Shown here: piece by piece, positions 44,528-55,300 of the stretch
How positions within the stretch are numbered: the first letter of the stretch is position 1
Layout of the letters: each line of letters starts with the position of its first letter
NCBI RefSeq assembly: GCF_905171775.1
Contig: NC_053489.1
Span: 327,394,089 to 327,458,088, forward strand
Direction: 5' to 3'
DNA: 64,000 bases
Source: Rana temporaria
Lineage: Eukaryota > Chordata > Amphibia > Anura > Ranidae
Position numbers and translations under genes: made by a program
The notes under the pieces: model-generated
What the model was told of the DNA's origin: nothing
Database searches by the model: none
The model's input: the letters and a program-made list of their open reading frames with translations, nothing else

Positions 44528-45051
44528 CTTAAAGGATCAAATTCTGGCCAAAATACTATTTGTGTTTATTTGACATGGATGTTTGCAGTGTTGTTTCCCA
44601 CAATCCAAAGCTACACTGGCAGGTTTACTGCCATCATTCAAAACTTGTTCTTAGGTAGTCTTAATATCAGGCATAAAAAAAGTTTGCGCTAAAACTCACC
44701 CAAAAATGTTTTTTGATTGTATGTGCGTTTATGTCAAATGGTGCATCCAGCACCCAAAATAAATAACCCATCTGCTGAAAATACCTGACAATATAAGTGC
44801 AGTATTATAAATATCACCAATACCTGTCAAATCACAGACATAAATCAAAGTGAACCCTCTTGTGTATCACAGTGTAAAACACAATTATACAATATAGTGA
44901 AATAATAGTTTGTTGTAATCCCACAACAGACAGCATGTATAACAGTCCACATACTAAAAGTGGCATTCCTTGTTCTGAGATACATGGGAAGAACTTGATG
45001 TATCATTTCATGGTGCCATTGGAGGATTGTGAACCCTTGATTAGGATACAA
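44528..45051. other. SVEP1 intron, unassigned
   Basis: No gene. The open frame starting at 44935 only becomes long because of the following minisatellite. Confidence 0.5.
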
Positions 45052-45632
45052 GAAGCTTCAGTCCACTGGAGTGGGGAAGCTTCAGTCCTTTGGAGTGGAG
45101 ACGCTTTAGTACTTTGGAGTAGAGACGCTTCAGTACTTTGGAGTGGGGATGTTTGGTCTTTTAGAGTGGGGACGTTTGGTCTTTTGGAGTGGGGACGCTT
45201 CAGTCCTTTGGAGTGGGGACGCTTCAGTCCTTTGGAGTGGGGACGCTTCAGTCCTTTGGAGTGGGGACACTTTAGTCCTTTGAAATGGGGAAGCTTTAGT
45301 TCTTCAAAATGGGGATGCTTCAATCCTCTGGAGTGGGAACGCTTCAGTCCTTTGGAGTGGGGACGCTTCAGTCCTTTAGAGTGGGGAAGCTTCAGTCCTT
45401 TGAAATGGGGACACTTTAGTCCTTTGAAATGGGGAAGCTTCAGTCCTTTGGAGTGGGGATGCTTCAGTCCTTTGGAGTGGAGGCGTTTCAGTCCTTTGGG
45501 GTGGGGACGTATTAGTCCTTTGGAGTGGAGACACTTCAGTCCTTTGGAGTGGGGACGTTTCCGTCCATTGGGGTGGGGACGTTTCAGTCCTTTGGGGTAG
45601 GGACAATTAAGTCCTTTGGAGTGGGGAACACA
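45052..45632. repeat. 24-base minisatellite TTCAGTCCTTTGGAGTGGGGACGC
   Basis: About 24 units, most exactly 24 bases. Since 24 is a multiple of three, both strands carry long open frames encoding eight-residue repeats (FSPLEWGR on plus, RTEASPLQ on minus). There is no splice context, start or homologous domain, so they are not called as genes. Confidence 0.95.
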
Positions 45633-45982
45633 TTAGGGAAGATCGTACACGTTGTATGAAACTTGCTTGAGAGGATAACATTGTTAATGTATGGACTATT
45701 ACAAGGACTATGTGTAGTCAGATTACCACATATTGTTTCACTATATTGTATTGTATTGTTTTGCAGGGTGATACACTGGAGAGTGCAGTTTGATTTAGTA
45801 TGTGTATGATTTGATATATAGATTTTGGTAATATTTTTAGCCCTGTACCTTTATTTTAAGGTATGTTTTTAGTGAGTGTCATTGGGGCTTAGATTGTGAA
45901 TTTATGTAAATGGTTAGATGTAATTAATTGCAATGTAATATGTTGGTGCTGTAGAAATATGAGAAATTACTAACACATTTAA
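45633..45982. other. SVEP1 intron, unassigned
   Basis: AT-rich, nothing recognised. Confidence 0.5.
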
Positions 45983-46385
45983 AGACAAAGTAAACTCAGA
46001 TTTTTTTTCCTTCCCTGCAGAGTAAAAGCATAATGTGCTACTTACCTGCAAACGAAGCCTGTGTCGTCCCCGCTGAAGGCCGCATCCATCTTTGCCCGTC
46101 TTCCTTCTGGGGTCGCGGACTCTTCTGACTCTGTGACAGGCCAGAACCACATGACGTCACTCCCACGCATGCGCGCAGGAGCTGCCGGTCACGGCACACT
46201 CTTCTCGAGAAATAGCATGGATGGCCATTCCTTCAGAGCACATGTGCTGATGAGATCAACGGCTGCATAAACAGTAAATATATCCAAAACATTGCACGTT
46301 TAGGAGATATTTACAGTACCTATAGGTAAGCCTTATTCTAGGCTTACCTATAGGTACAAAGTATACAGGAAGGTTTACTTTCTCT
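45983..46385. mobile_element. TTAA-flanked element, AGACAAAGTAAAC family, copy 2
   Basis: TTAA at 45979-45982 and 46386-46389. Inverted ends AGACAAAGTAAAC and GTTTACTTTCTCT match at 12 of 13 positions. The interior matches 34329-34742. Confidence 0.9.
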
Positions 46386-46389
46386 TTAA

Positions 46390-46835
46390 GAAATGATCAT
46401 ACACCATGTAAAGAGAAGTGTATTCCTCTACTAACAACCCTTCAGTTACCATTAAACTATATATGATTCAGCTGGTTAAATAATTATTGTGAAACTTTGA
46501 TTACTATACTTTATTTCGTTTTGGTAAGATAACTACAGCCATAATAATTTTGGAATCATTTTAGTATATTAAACTAGTATTGCACACTCGTGTTCATCAC
46601 CTCCCTTTGTGTATCATAGACATGATTAGTTTACTGAACAGTGAAGTGTCAAGTATAGTGTCTAGATGTTGTGTTATAGTGCAGAGAATGACAATAAGCA
46701 ATATAACTGACGTGACCTGATGCAGCAACATGATGTGTCATCTATAATAAATGAATCAGGTAGCACTTCAAAGTACCCTAGAATAATGCTGAAGAAAAGT
46801 GTCCAGACATCTAGAAGAACTGGCATGGCATTTAA
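46390..46835. other. SVEP1 intron, unassigned
   Basis: No gene or element recognised. Confidence 0.5.
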
Positions 46836-47278
46836 AGGATCACTAAAGGATTTTTTTTTTTAGCTAAATAGCTTCCTTTACCTTACTGCAGTCCTGGTTT
46901 CATGTCCTCATTGTTCGTTTTTGCTTTGAAGTAGCTGTAATTCTGCTGTGATCTCCACACTTCCTGCTTGTCTGGCTCCTTATGAAAAATCTCATGGCAG
47001 CTTTTCACTGTGGTCCAAGCTGTGTGTCTAAAACTCCTCAGAACCAATCAGATTCATTTTAAAAACAAAACACTGCCCTGGATGTTTTTGTTCTGTGGGT
47101 CTCTTTACTTCACAGAAACATGAAACCAGTTTAAAAACGAAAGTGAAACTAGAGGTACATTATATGATTGAATTTAATCTATTTGTAATCATTTTTAAAA
47201 GGAATCAGTTAACTTTTATGTCTCTATATCCTGTAAACATTCATTTCAGCAAAACAAATGTTTTCCTTTAGTGACCCT
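46836..47278. mobile_element. TTAA-flanked element with AGGATCACTAAAGGA ends
   Basis: TTAA at 46832-46835 and 47279-47282. The ends AGGATCACTAAAGGA and TCCTTTAGTGACCCT are inverted. Non-coding interior. Confidence 0.88.
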
Positions 47279-47282
47279 TTAA

Positions 47283-47746
47283 ACGGATGGCACCATGTAT
47301 TAACTTTTACTTTAAAGTGTTTATTTATATGTGATTTAATAAAATATATAAAAAATTGTGAACGACTACAAATCTTTGAGTAAAAACAGTAAACAAGGAA
47401 AAATAACTTGATAACATTGCAATCACTACCTTAATTTTTTTTTACAACCCATATAAAGTAAAAATAAAATAAAAAATTTTCATAACATTGTATAGAGGGG
47501 GAGAAAGAAAATTTAACTTTAGAAGGAGGGATGTAAGAGTCAGACACCACAAAGCTGTTGCATATATATAGCTTGATATTTTTTTTCCATATTTACTGAA
47601 GATATTCATGTAGATTGAACAAAATGTGAACAGAAAACATAAAAAAAAAAAATACTTATTTTCTTAAGCCAAACACATAATAGTGTTCCATTATGTATTT
47701 ATATAAATATGAGCATTTAAATCAGGTAAAACGTGCGGGTAACATT
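47283..47746. other. SVEP1 intron, unassigned
   Basis: AT-rich, no gene. Confidence 0.5.
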
Positions 47747-47870
47747 GGCCCAGATTCACAAAGCTTGGCTTGCTGAATTCAATGCTTGCCTCTCTGCGCT
47801 ACGCCGGCGTGGCGTACGGCGTTTGCGCTACGGCGGCGTAATGTGCGCCCACACTATGTGAATCTGGGCC
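47747..47870. mobile_element. Minimal Harbinger-type MITE, AGATTCAC family, copy 5
   Basis: Only 124 bases: GGCCCAGATTCACAAAGC at one end and TATGTGAATCTGGGCC at the other, with CTACGCCGGCG/CTACGGCGGCG in the middle. It is the smallest family member here. Confidence 0.85.
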
Positions 47871-48117
47871 CTTGTATCCAGTTAGGCAGTGTGTTTTTTA
47901 ACCTCCCTGGCGGTATGATTCTTTTAGATTTTTGGTGCTGAAAGCGGTACCATTATTTTGCATGGAAATTTGGCGTTTATATTGTAGGCCTGCAATTCTT
48001 AGGAATAACTCACTTAAATCTGACCAAACAAGAGTCTAGTAGACATCTTGGGTATGATAAAGTTTGAAACACAAAATCATAAATTATAATCTAATAAATA
48101 ACTAAACATAATTATTA

Positions 48118-48714
48118 GAGTTGATCGGACACCTGGATGTTCGGGTTCGGGTCCGAACCCGAACTTTAAAAAAAAAGTTTGGGTTCGGGAACCCGAACCC
48201 GAACTCCGAACCCCATTGTAGTCAATGGGACACGGACTTTTAGAAAAAAAAAATGCGCGGAGGTCCCCGCAAATTCAATAACCAGACCCTTTAGGTCTGG
48301 TATGGATATTCAGGGGAACCCCGCCGTCAATGTAAAACAAAAATGACGTGCGGTTCCCCCTAAATATCCATAACCAGACCCTTCAGGTCTGGTATGGATA
48401 TTCAGGGGAACCCCGCCGTCAATTTAAAACAAAAATGACGTGCGGTTCCCCCTAAATATCCATAACCAGACCCGTTATCCGAGCACGTTGACCTGGCCGG
48501 CCGCAGAAAAGAGGGGGGGACAGAGTGCAGCCCCCCCCTCTCCTGAACCGCACCAGGCCACATGCCCTCAACATGGGGAGGATGTCCCCATGTTGATGGG
48601 GACAAGGGTCTCATCCCCACAACCCTTGCCCGGTGGTTGTGGGGGTATGCGGGCGGGAGGTTTATCAGAATCTGGAAGACCCCTTTAACAAAGGGGACCC
48701 CCAGATCCTGACCC
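48118..48714. repeat. Nested repeat with CGAACCCGAAC motifs and internal duplication
   Basis: 48140-48215 is rich in GTTCGGGTTCGG/CCGAACCCGAAC. 48270-48345 and 48350-48475 repeat CCAGACCCTT(T/C)AGGTCTGGTATGGATATTCAGGGGAACCCC-type units, with AAATATCCATAACCAGACCC as the inverse. Likely part of the same inserted element as the foldback that follows. Confidence 0.65.
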
Positions 48715-49433
48715 CCCCCTGTGTGAAATGGTAATGGGGTACACTGTACCCCTACCATTTCACGAAGGAAGTGTAAAGTCTTGTAAAAAAACACACTGAC
48801 ACCAAAGAATAAAGTCCTTTATTAAAAAAAATAAACATCCAGCGGTGAGAAATCCACTCATTCCCGGCTTCCTGCGTTGTCCTGATCCTGCGACGGCTGC
48901 GGGTGATCTCCCGCGATGAGAAGATCCTGCGTCGGGTGATCTCCGCTCCGGCGATGAGAACATCCATCCAGCGCAGCAGCATCCCAGACCTTTCCTCTTC
49001 TTGGGCTTCCCCAGTGACGTAGCAGAGGGTACGTCAGAGGGGGCGGGGTCACGTGACGGGTGGCTCTGCCTCCTCTATATAAGAAATGTCACAGCTGCAG
49101 CGCGTCATTCGCTGGGCTGTGCCCAGCGGTGAGAGGAGGTCCGGGATGCTGCTGCGCTGGATGGATGGATGTTCTCATCGCCGGAGCGGAGATCACCCAA
49201 CGCAGGATCTTCTCATGGCGGGAGATGACACGTGGCCGTCTCAAGATCAGGACAACGCAGGAAGCCGGGAACGAGTGGATTTCTCACCGCTGGATGTTTT
49301 TTTTTTTTAATAAAGGACTTTATTCTTTGGTGTCAGTGTGTTTTTTTTACAAGACTTTACACTTCCTTCGTGAAATGGTAGGGGTACAGTGTACCCCATT
49401 ACCATTTCACACAGGGGGGGGGGGGGTCAGGAT
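48715..49433. mobile_element. Foldback with about 280-300 base arms and a promoter-like loop
   Basis: The left arm (48715-48995, from ATCCTGACCCCCCC through CAGCGCAGCAGCATCCC) is repeated in reverse in the right arm (49139-49433, from GGGATGCTGCTGCGCTGG to GGGGGGTCAGGAT). Blocks such as GGTAGGGGTACAGTGTACCCC and AAAGTCCTTTATT are matched. The 140-base loop is GC-rich with a TATA motif. Confidence 0.9.
49037..49083 (+). promoter_or_regulatory. Promoter-like GC box, CACGTG and TATA motif in foldback loop
   Basis: GGGGGCGGGG at about 49038-49048 is followed by CACGTG at about 49050-49055 and TATATAAG at 49076-49083. An AATAAA lies downstream at 49309-49314. These are motif matches only and no transcript evidence is available. 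Confidence 0.4.
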
Positions 49434-49718
49434 GCTTCCACGCATGCGTCAAAGTCATTCGACGCATGCGAGGCATGGCGGGCGCTCGGACATGTATGGT
49501 AGGTCTGTACAGACGACCGAACATGTCCGAGCGGACAGGATTCCAGCGGACTGTTTTAAAACAAGTCCAGGAATATTTGCCCGCTGGGAAAAGGCCCCGC
49601 GGGCAGATGTTTGCTGGAATCCTGCACGCTTGTGCCTACACACGACCGAACATGTCTGCTGAAACTGGCCCGCGGACCAGTTTCAGCAGACATGTTTGGT
49701 CGTGTGTATGGGGCCTAA
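49434..49718. mobile_element. Harbinger-like MITE, TACACACG family, left end altered
   Basis: The right end GGTCGTGTGTATGGGGCC is followed by TAA. An internal palindrome GTCTGCTGAAACTGGCC/CCAGTTTCAGCAGAC lies at about 49652-49691. The left end is rearranged and lies near the CGACGCATGCG segments at 49440-49470. Confidence 0.65.
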
Positions 49719-50367
49719 TAATTATAACAAATAATTATATAATAATAATACAAATTATTCAATAATGTAATCAAATCAAAAACACTGAAATTTGCTCAGT
49801 TGCAGAATTGTCGCTGTCATTACTTTTATTGTTTGATGACGAATTTCCTTACAAATCGCTATCGCTCAATTCTGCAAGTGATTCTAATTTATTATCACTG
49901 TTTTCTAACCACTTTTGATGTAAAGGGACACTTTTTGGTTGCTATGGACAATCTCCAGTTTTCAGGAAACAAAAACAGTTTTTATAATATAAAACTGCAT
50001 GCAGGTCACTGGACAGACCACTAGGGACAAAGGGGGTGTGTATTTATTCTATACAGTATTGTAATTTGTAAGATTACAGTATACTGTATGTATTGTGTGT
50101 TTTTACTTTTTTGAATTTGGCACCGATCTCAGTGCCCATGCGTCGTAACGTTGCAAGGAACGGAGCTCGGCGGCACACGGGCACTGTGTGAATCGAGCGA
50201 GGAGACAGCTCGATCACACAGCGGGGAGGCATCGCAGGATCCAGGAGACAAGGTAAGTAACTATGCTTGGATCCTGCAATGCGATCCCGAGTCTGGCTCG
50301 GGGATACTGCTAATGGTACTGAAATTCCACCCCGAGCCACACTCGGGAATACTGCTAGGCAGGTTAA

Positions 50368-50606
50368 AGTGTATCAAATCCCCAATCACAGTCAGTGAGG
50401 AGGGAGCAGCAGCAGGGCAGAGCCTTGCTCTGTGTGTCTTATGCAAAAAATGATATATGACATATACTGCGCTGTGCAATAAGTGAACACAAAAATTAGC
50501 TGCCAACACAGCTGAGACAAAGCAAAAACTGGTGATTATAAAAAAGTGTAGCGCTTATTTTTGTGAAAAAAGCAGTTAACAACACATATCAAATGTTGTA
50601 AACATA
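50368..50606. other. SVEP1 intron, unassigned
   Basis: Ends in ATATCAAATGTTGTAAACATA, which is repeated in reverse after the Tc1 element at 51546-51575. Confidence 0.6.
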
Positions 50607-51543
50607 CAGTACAGACCAAAAGTTTGGACACACCTTCTCATTCAAAGAGTTTTCTTTATTTTCATGACTATGAAAATTGTAGATTCACACTGAAGGCATC
50701 AAAACTATGAATGAACACATGTGGAATTATACATAACAAAAAAGTGTGAAACAACTGAAAATATATTTCATATTCTAGGTTCTTCAAAGTAGCCACCTTT
50801 TGCAGCAGACACATCTCTAGAACTGGTAAGAGGAGACTGTGTGAATCAGGCCTTCATGGTAGAATATCTGCTAGGAAACCACTGCTAAAGAAAGGCAACA
50901 AGCAGAAGAGACTTGTTTGAGCTAAAGAACACAAGGAATTGACATTAGACCAGTGGAAATCTGTGCTTTGGTCTGATGAGTCCAAACTTGAGATCTTTGG
51001 TTCCAACCCCTGTGTCTTTGTGCGACGCAGAAAAGGTGAACGGATGGACTCTACATGCCTGGTTCCCACCATGAAGCATGGAGGAGGAGGTGTGATGGTG
51101 TGGGGGTGCTTTGCTGGTGACACTGTTGGGGATTTATTCAAAATTGAAGGCATACTGAACCAGCATGGCTACCACAGCATCTTGCAGTGGCATGCTATTC
51201 CATCTGGTTTGCGTTTAGTTGGACCATCATTTATTTTTCAACAGGACAATGACCCCAAACACACCTCCAGTCTGTGTAAGGGCTATTTGACCAAGAAGGA
51301 GAGTGATGGGGTGCTGCGCCAGGTGACCACTTCTTGAAGCTCATCAAGAGAATGCCAAGAGTGTGCCAAGCAGTAATCAAAGCAAAAGGTGGCTACTTTG
51401 AAGAACCTAGAATATGAAATATATTTTATTTATTTTTATATTTAGTTTTGATGCCTTCAGTGTGAATCTACAATTTTCATAGTCATGAAAATAAAGAAAG
51501 CTCTTTGAATGAGAAGGTGTGTCCAAACTTTTGGTCTGTACTG
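50607..51543 (+). mobile_element. Tc1/mariner internal-deletion derivative
   Basis: TA on both flanks (50605-50606 and 51544-51545). Inverted ends CAGTACAGACCAAAAGTTTGG and CCAAACTTTTGGTCTGTACTG extend about 100 bases (through ATTTTCATGACTATGAAAATTGTAG). At 937 bases it is shorter than a full element. Confidence 0.95.
50939..51337 (+). pseudogene. Tc1-like transposase, catalytic core fragment
   Basis: A 132-codon open frame covers the middle of the catalytic domain: LWSDESKLEIFG (first Asp), KHGGGGVMVWGCFAG and FQQDNDPKHTS (second Asp). The N-terminal DNA-binding part and the SPDLNPIE block with the third acidic residue are both absent. The frame runs from GVLRQVTTS to a stop, and the tail sequence (CTTCTTGAAGCTCATCAAGAGAATG) rejoins the usual 3' end. 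It cannot encode an active enzyme. The well-preserved core suggests a relatively young copy. Confidence 0.9.
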
Positions 51544-52044
51544 TATATGTATGTTTACAACATTTGATATCTGTGTGTCTTATGGACACACAGAGCTAGC
51601 TTGGGAGCAAGCACTCACAAGTGCCCCCATAGAAAGTAGCTTGCTATGGGAACACTTACCAAGGGGGAGGAGCCAGGAGCATGAGTGGAGAGCCTGAGAA
51701 GAGGAGGATTGGTGCTAGTCTTTGCAAAGCTATTGCACAGAGCAGGTGTGTATAACCTTTTTGTTATTTTTGTTTACATTCAGCTGTCAGTGGGGAAGTC
51801 TGCTGACGGCTGATGAATCAGTTGTTAGGGACTTGGCAGCTGGCTTTCCTGGCCCACTCCCTAACAACTAGCTATTATTCACACAAAGTTTGAATCGGTC
51901 GATAATGTTTCAACCAATCAAAATTCAAATAATTTTCCGAAAATTTGGATTTCCTTAGAAAATTAAGAAACAAAAAAAAAAAAAAATTGGTAACATAACG
52001 AATCTATCCGAAATTAAACAAATTTTTCCGTTCTGCACATGTCT
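51544..52044. other. SVEP1 intron, unassigned
   Basis: No gene. The first 30 bases mirror the left flank of the Tc1 copy. Confidence 0.5.
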
Positions 52045-52385
52045 ACCGTGTAGGCAAAAAATATGCAGGCAACAAATGATCAGACTTTACAATATGTGGG
52101 CAAAGAATGGGAAATCATAGAAACACGCAGGCAAAAAAAACGGCAGAAATTAAAAGATGCAATCATGGCATCACGCAGGCAACAAACAAACAATTATGAC
52201 AATATTCAGACAAGAAATTAGCAATTGTGACAATATGTGGGTATCAAAGGGGCAGGTATCACAATACACTGGAAAAAAAGTTTTGACAATATGCAGGCAC
52301 CAAATGAGCAAACATGACAATAGGCAGGCAATAAATGAAAAATGACAGTATTACCATGTGCAGGTAACAAATAAGAAGGCATTAT
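52045..52385. repeat. Degenerate tandem repeat, ACAATATGCAGGCAACAAAT units
   Basis: About ten diverged units of roughly 30-40 bases centred on AATATGCAGGCAACAAATGA or variants such as ACACGCAGGCAAAAAA. Confidence 0.75.
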
Positions 52386-52663
52386 AATATAACAGGTTCA
52401 GATTAATTCAAAGGATCTTCTTGAGATCTAAAAAAAAACCTCCCACAACACCTTCATTTTGCCTTACCCATTGACTCCAAAGCATTTAAAATTTTACAAA
52501 ATTTGAGCAAAAACTCTTATACCTAATTAAAATTTGTACCTGTACCTAAGAAATTGTACCCTTCCCTTGTGAGCATCACATGTTAATGTCACCCTCAAAG
52601 ATTTTATTTATTTGTTGTAAAAAGCATAAGAAATGATTTAACTTTATGACAGCTTTGCTTGTA
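52386..52663. other. SVEP1 intron, unassigned
   Basis: Nothing recognised. Confidence 0.5.
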
Positions 52664-53089
52664 CAGCGGAACCTTGGATTACGAGCATAATCCATTCCAG
52701 AATGCTCGTAATCCAAAGCACTCGCACATCAAAGCGAGTTTCCCCATAGACGTCAATGAAAACGAGAATAATTTGTTCCACATTGACTTCAATGGCATGC
52801 AATACTGCATGTGGCCAGAGATAGGGGGCACCACAGAGCCTCGGAAATGGTCAGGGACAGCTCGGCTGACCTCGGGAACCCTCAGAAAGGCTTGGAAACA
52901 CCCGAGATTTGCTACAAACTTTTCCAAGTGTCACCAAAGCCCCCGTACCTCTGGCCAAATGCAGTACTGCACACCCCATTAGCTTGAATTCTGCTTGTTT
53001 TGCAAAATCAAGTCAGAATTTAAAAAAATAAGTTGCTCGTCTTTCAAAATGCTTGTTAACTGCGTTACTCGTAAACCAAGGTTCCACTG
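52664..53089. mobile_element. Mariner/pogo-type MITE
   Basis: TA flanks (52662-52663 and 53090-53091). Inverted ends CAGCGGAACCTTGGATTACGAG and CTCGTAAACCAAGGTTCCACTG. The interior has complementary TTGCTCGT/ACGAG-type segments and no transposase. The terminal style is like pogo/Tigger elements, but that assignment is inference. Confidence 0.82.
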
Positions 53090-53091
53090 TA

Positions 53092-53317
53092 TATCAAAGC
53101 ATTTGTTGAGCAGAAATGTACTAAAATGAGTAACCCTTTGAAAAAAAGGAGTTTCCAATACACTTTGTTTTAATTTCCCATGTGATAATTGCAGCTGAAA
53201 AAGTGTGTAACCAGGGAAATATATTTTTATGAGTTCTATTTATCGGGCCCTTAAAATATAGACATCAGAAAAAAGCCACCAAGAAAAATAAAAATAATTA
53301 TGTTTGTTTTTGTTCAG
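53092..53317. other. SVEP1 intron end
   Basis: Unassigned sequence ending TTTTTGTTCAG. Confidence 0.55.
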
Positions 53318-53494
53318 GAATCTCCTGCAACCCTCCAGAACCATTGAAAAATGGGATTATCCAAGGCATTAATTATTTTTATGAAGATGAACTTCACTAT
53401 AGTTGCAATCAAGGCTTTGAACTTCTTGGGCCAAGTCGAAGGATCTGTCATGTGGATAAACTGTGGCGCCCCTCTACCCCTCCTACGTGTGTGA
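53318..53494 (+). CDS. svep1: SVEP1 exon encoding one whole CCP module
   Basis: A 177-base, phase 1 to phase 1 exon. The two leading bases complete Arg from the 40418 junction. It then encodes ISCNPPEPLKNG...LHYSCNQGFELLGPSRRIC...KLWRPSTPPTCV, a complete CCP with four Cys, Gly-Phe and the conserved Trp. The donor GTGA|GTAAGT is strong. This is the classical one-module, phase 1-1 CCP exon, unlike the multi-module exon upstream. By the CCP21 marker it would be about CCP32, so two more CCPs and EGF modules should follow, but none is visible in the remaining 10.5 kb. Confidence 0.95.
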
Positions 53495-54619
53495 GTAAGT
53501 AACTAAAGATCATTTTATGTGAAAAAAAAAAAAAACATTTCTATTCTTTTCTTCGAGAGCTCATATTTGTGTTATCGTCAGCCTTATATACAATTATCTA
53601 CGCTTTCAGCTAATTGGGCACTTTAGAGAGAAATTATTTTTTTGCAGTGGGTAACATAATTGTTTAGCAGCTGTCAGGAAATTACATTTCCCCCATTTGA
53701 AGAAAACACAGCAAAACAGGAGAAATTACTCAACGAGTCAGTCCTTATTGAATGTATTATTACATTTAACTTCAAAGCCTGTTTTGGTGCTAAAGCTCTA
53801 AATTCCCCAACCTAAATCTGAAAACATGAGAGTTTGGAAATATCAGAGTTCAGTGTGTCTTCTGGAAAGGCTGTTGATTCCTGCTTGATTGTAGAGTAAT
53901 GCCTCCCATCACTCAATGACATGGACCCACTTATCTGTCAAGCAAGACAGATACCAAGAACTAGAGTGATATACTGTATTAGGAGTAAGTGACCGGCAAG
54001 GAAAAAAGGTTGGAAGGGTGAAGGAAAATTGAGTGGAGCATGATAAAATAAGACTTTATGATTGGTGAAGTCCTTTTTCTGTTATCTGTTATTTGGTGTG
54101 AAATGAATACCTACAGTGATGGCAGTTGTCATTTTGAACAGTTTTCCTTTTTTAAGGATGGATATGAAATAATGTTTCGTGAGTTCTTTTTATCAGGACT
54201 ATATTTCCTAAATGTGGCTGTATAAGCAGAATACATATACATTATGCATAATTGGATCATTTTTGCATCGAATAGTTTAAACCCTTATCTGTTCAGTCCC
54301 CTTGGTCTTAAAAAAAAAAAAGTTTACGCTGGTAAATACAAGATTCAGTTCAGAAAGCTATAATAATATTTGTGAATTATTGAAAGTATAAAGTCTGTGT
54401 ACTTGGCAAAGTAAATTTTTGCAAGATCATTTCCAAATACGTGCGAGGAACATTAATGGAATAAAGGATGTTTTCTGAACCTGATTAGATGATGGAGGGC
54501 AGGACAGCTTCACCCCATTCACTAAGCTAAGTGAGCGTTGCCTTGCAAAGTGAAAATTCACTTTGCAAAGTGAACAGGCTTTACACTTTTAGTATTATTT
54601 AGAGCCCACCAGAGCTTTA
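53495..54619. other. SVEP1 intron, unassigned
   Basis: No gene or element. 54155-54180 (TTTTTTAAG then GATGGATATGAA) superficially resembles a CCP exon start but lacks cysteines downstream. Confidence 0.5.
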
Positions 54620-54886
54620 GGCTGGGTTCACACTGATGCGAATTGGATGCGTGTTTCCCGGCATCCAATTTGCATGGCAGGAGAGTGTGACTGGTTCTCA
54701 ATGGAGCCAATTTATACACCTCCGGGGCGGCCGCGGTCTGAATTGCAGAAGGGTCCTGTGCGTCTTCTGGTCAGTTTCAGGTGCGAATTCAGCCAAAAAT
54801 GTGGACCCGATTCGCACCTGAAATTCACAGACACCTGCTGGACCCCCTGCTGTGAGCTACGGCCATAGCTATTGTGAACCCTGCCA
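54620..54886. mobile_element. MITE with GGCTGGGTTCACACT ends
   Basis: Ends GGCTGGGTTCACACT and ATTGTGAACCCTGCC are inverted. It shares TCCAATTTGCATGGCAGGAGAGTGTGACTG with the MITE at about 35600-35822. The centre has a hairpin (TCAGGTGCGAAT/ATTCGCACCTGA). Confidence 0.72.
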
Positions 54887-54980
54887 TAAGAAGAACTACC
54901 AATACAATTTTTTACATTGTTCTGCCCCCATGTAACAAAGTACATGTAATATTTTGTCCCGTGTTGCTAGGTGCTTCCTA

Positions 54981-55281
54981 GAGCTGGGTACACACGGATT
55001 GAAATTAGGCCGGTTCAACAGGAACTAGCTGAATTTCGATTTGTGTGTAGCCCTCTCTGTTTGACAGAAGCTGATTTTTAGATCAGCTTTTGTAAAATGG
55101 TCCTGCTGGAAAACCTGCATTCGATCAGGAGCATCCATCAGTGTATTCTGACAAGGGGTGGAGTCCCCGTAGTGGGGGAGATTCCTGCATTCACCCTTGT
55201 GTGGATGCAGAAAAAAGTATTTTTTTTTTCATTCAGTCTGCTGATTGAACAAAAAAAACAAGCTCACAATGTGTACCCAGT
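54981..55281. mobile_element. Harbinger-like MITE, TACACACG family, divergent
   Basis: Ends GAGCTGGGTACACACGG and CACAATGTGTACCCAG. More diverged than its relatives, and the flanks are unclear. Confidence 0.6.
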
Positions 55282-55300
55282 TTAACCCCTTTGCGCCTAA

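Larger units (their letters stand above)
47902..50363. mobile_element. TTAA-flanked element, CCTCCCTGGCGG family, copy B, with nested DNA
   Basis: TTAA at 47898-47901 and 50364-50367. Ends CCTCCCTGGCGG and CTGCTAGGCAGG. Its own sequence is about 860 bases (47902-48117 and 49719-50363), and the middle 48118-49718 is inserted DNA. Copy A at 41029 lacks that insert. The right part has CCCGAGTCTGGCTCGGG-type hairpins, also seen in copy A. piggyBac-like by target only. Confidence 0.82.

Noticed and set aside
44935..45600. 221-codon frame with FSPLEWGR repeats that could look like a secreted repeat protein.
   Set aside because: It is a 24-base minisatellite open on both strands, with no promoter, splice sites or homology.
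54150..54200. TTTTTTAAG followed by GATGGATATGAA, like an acceptor and the CxDGYE motif of a CCP.
   Set aside because: No cysteine or Trp follows at CCP spacing and the frame soon stops.
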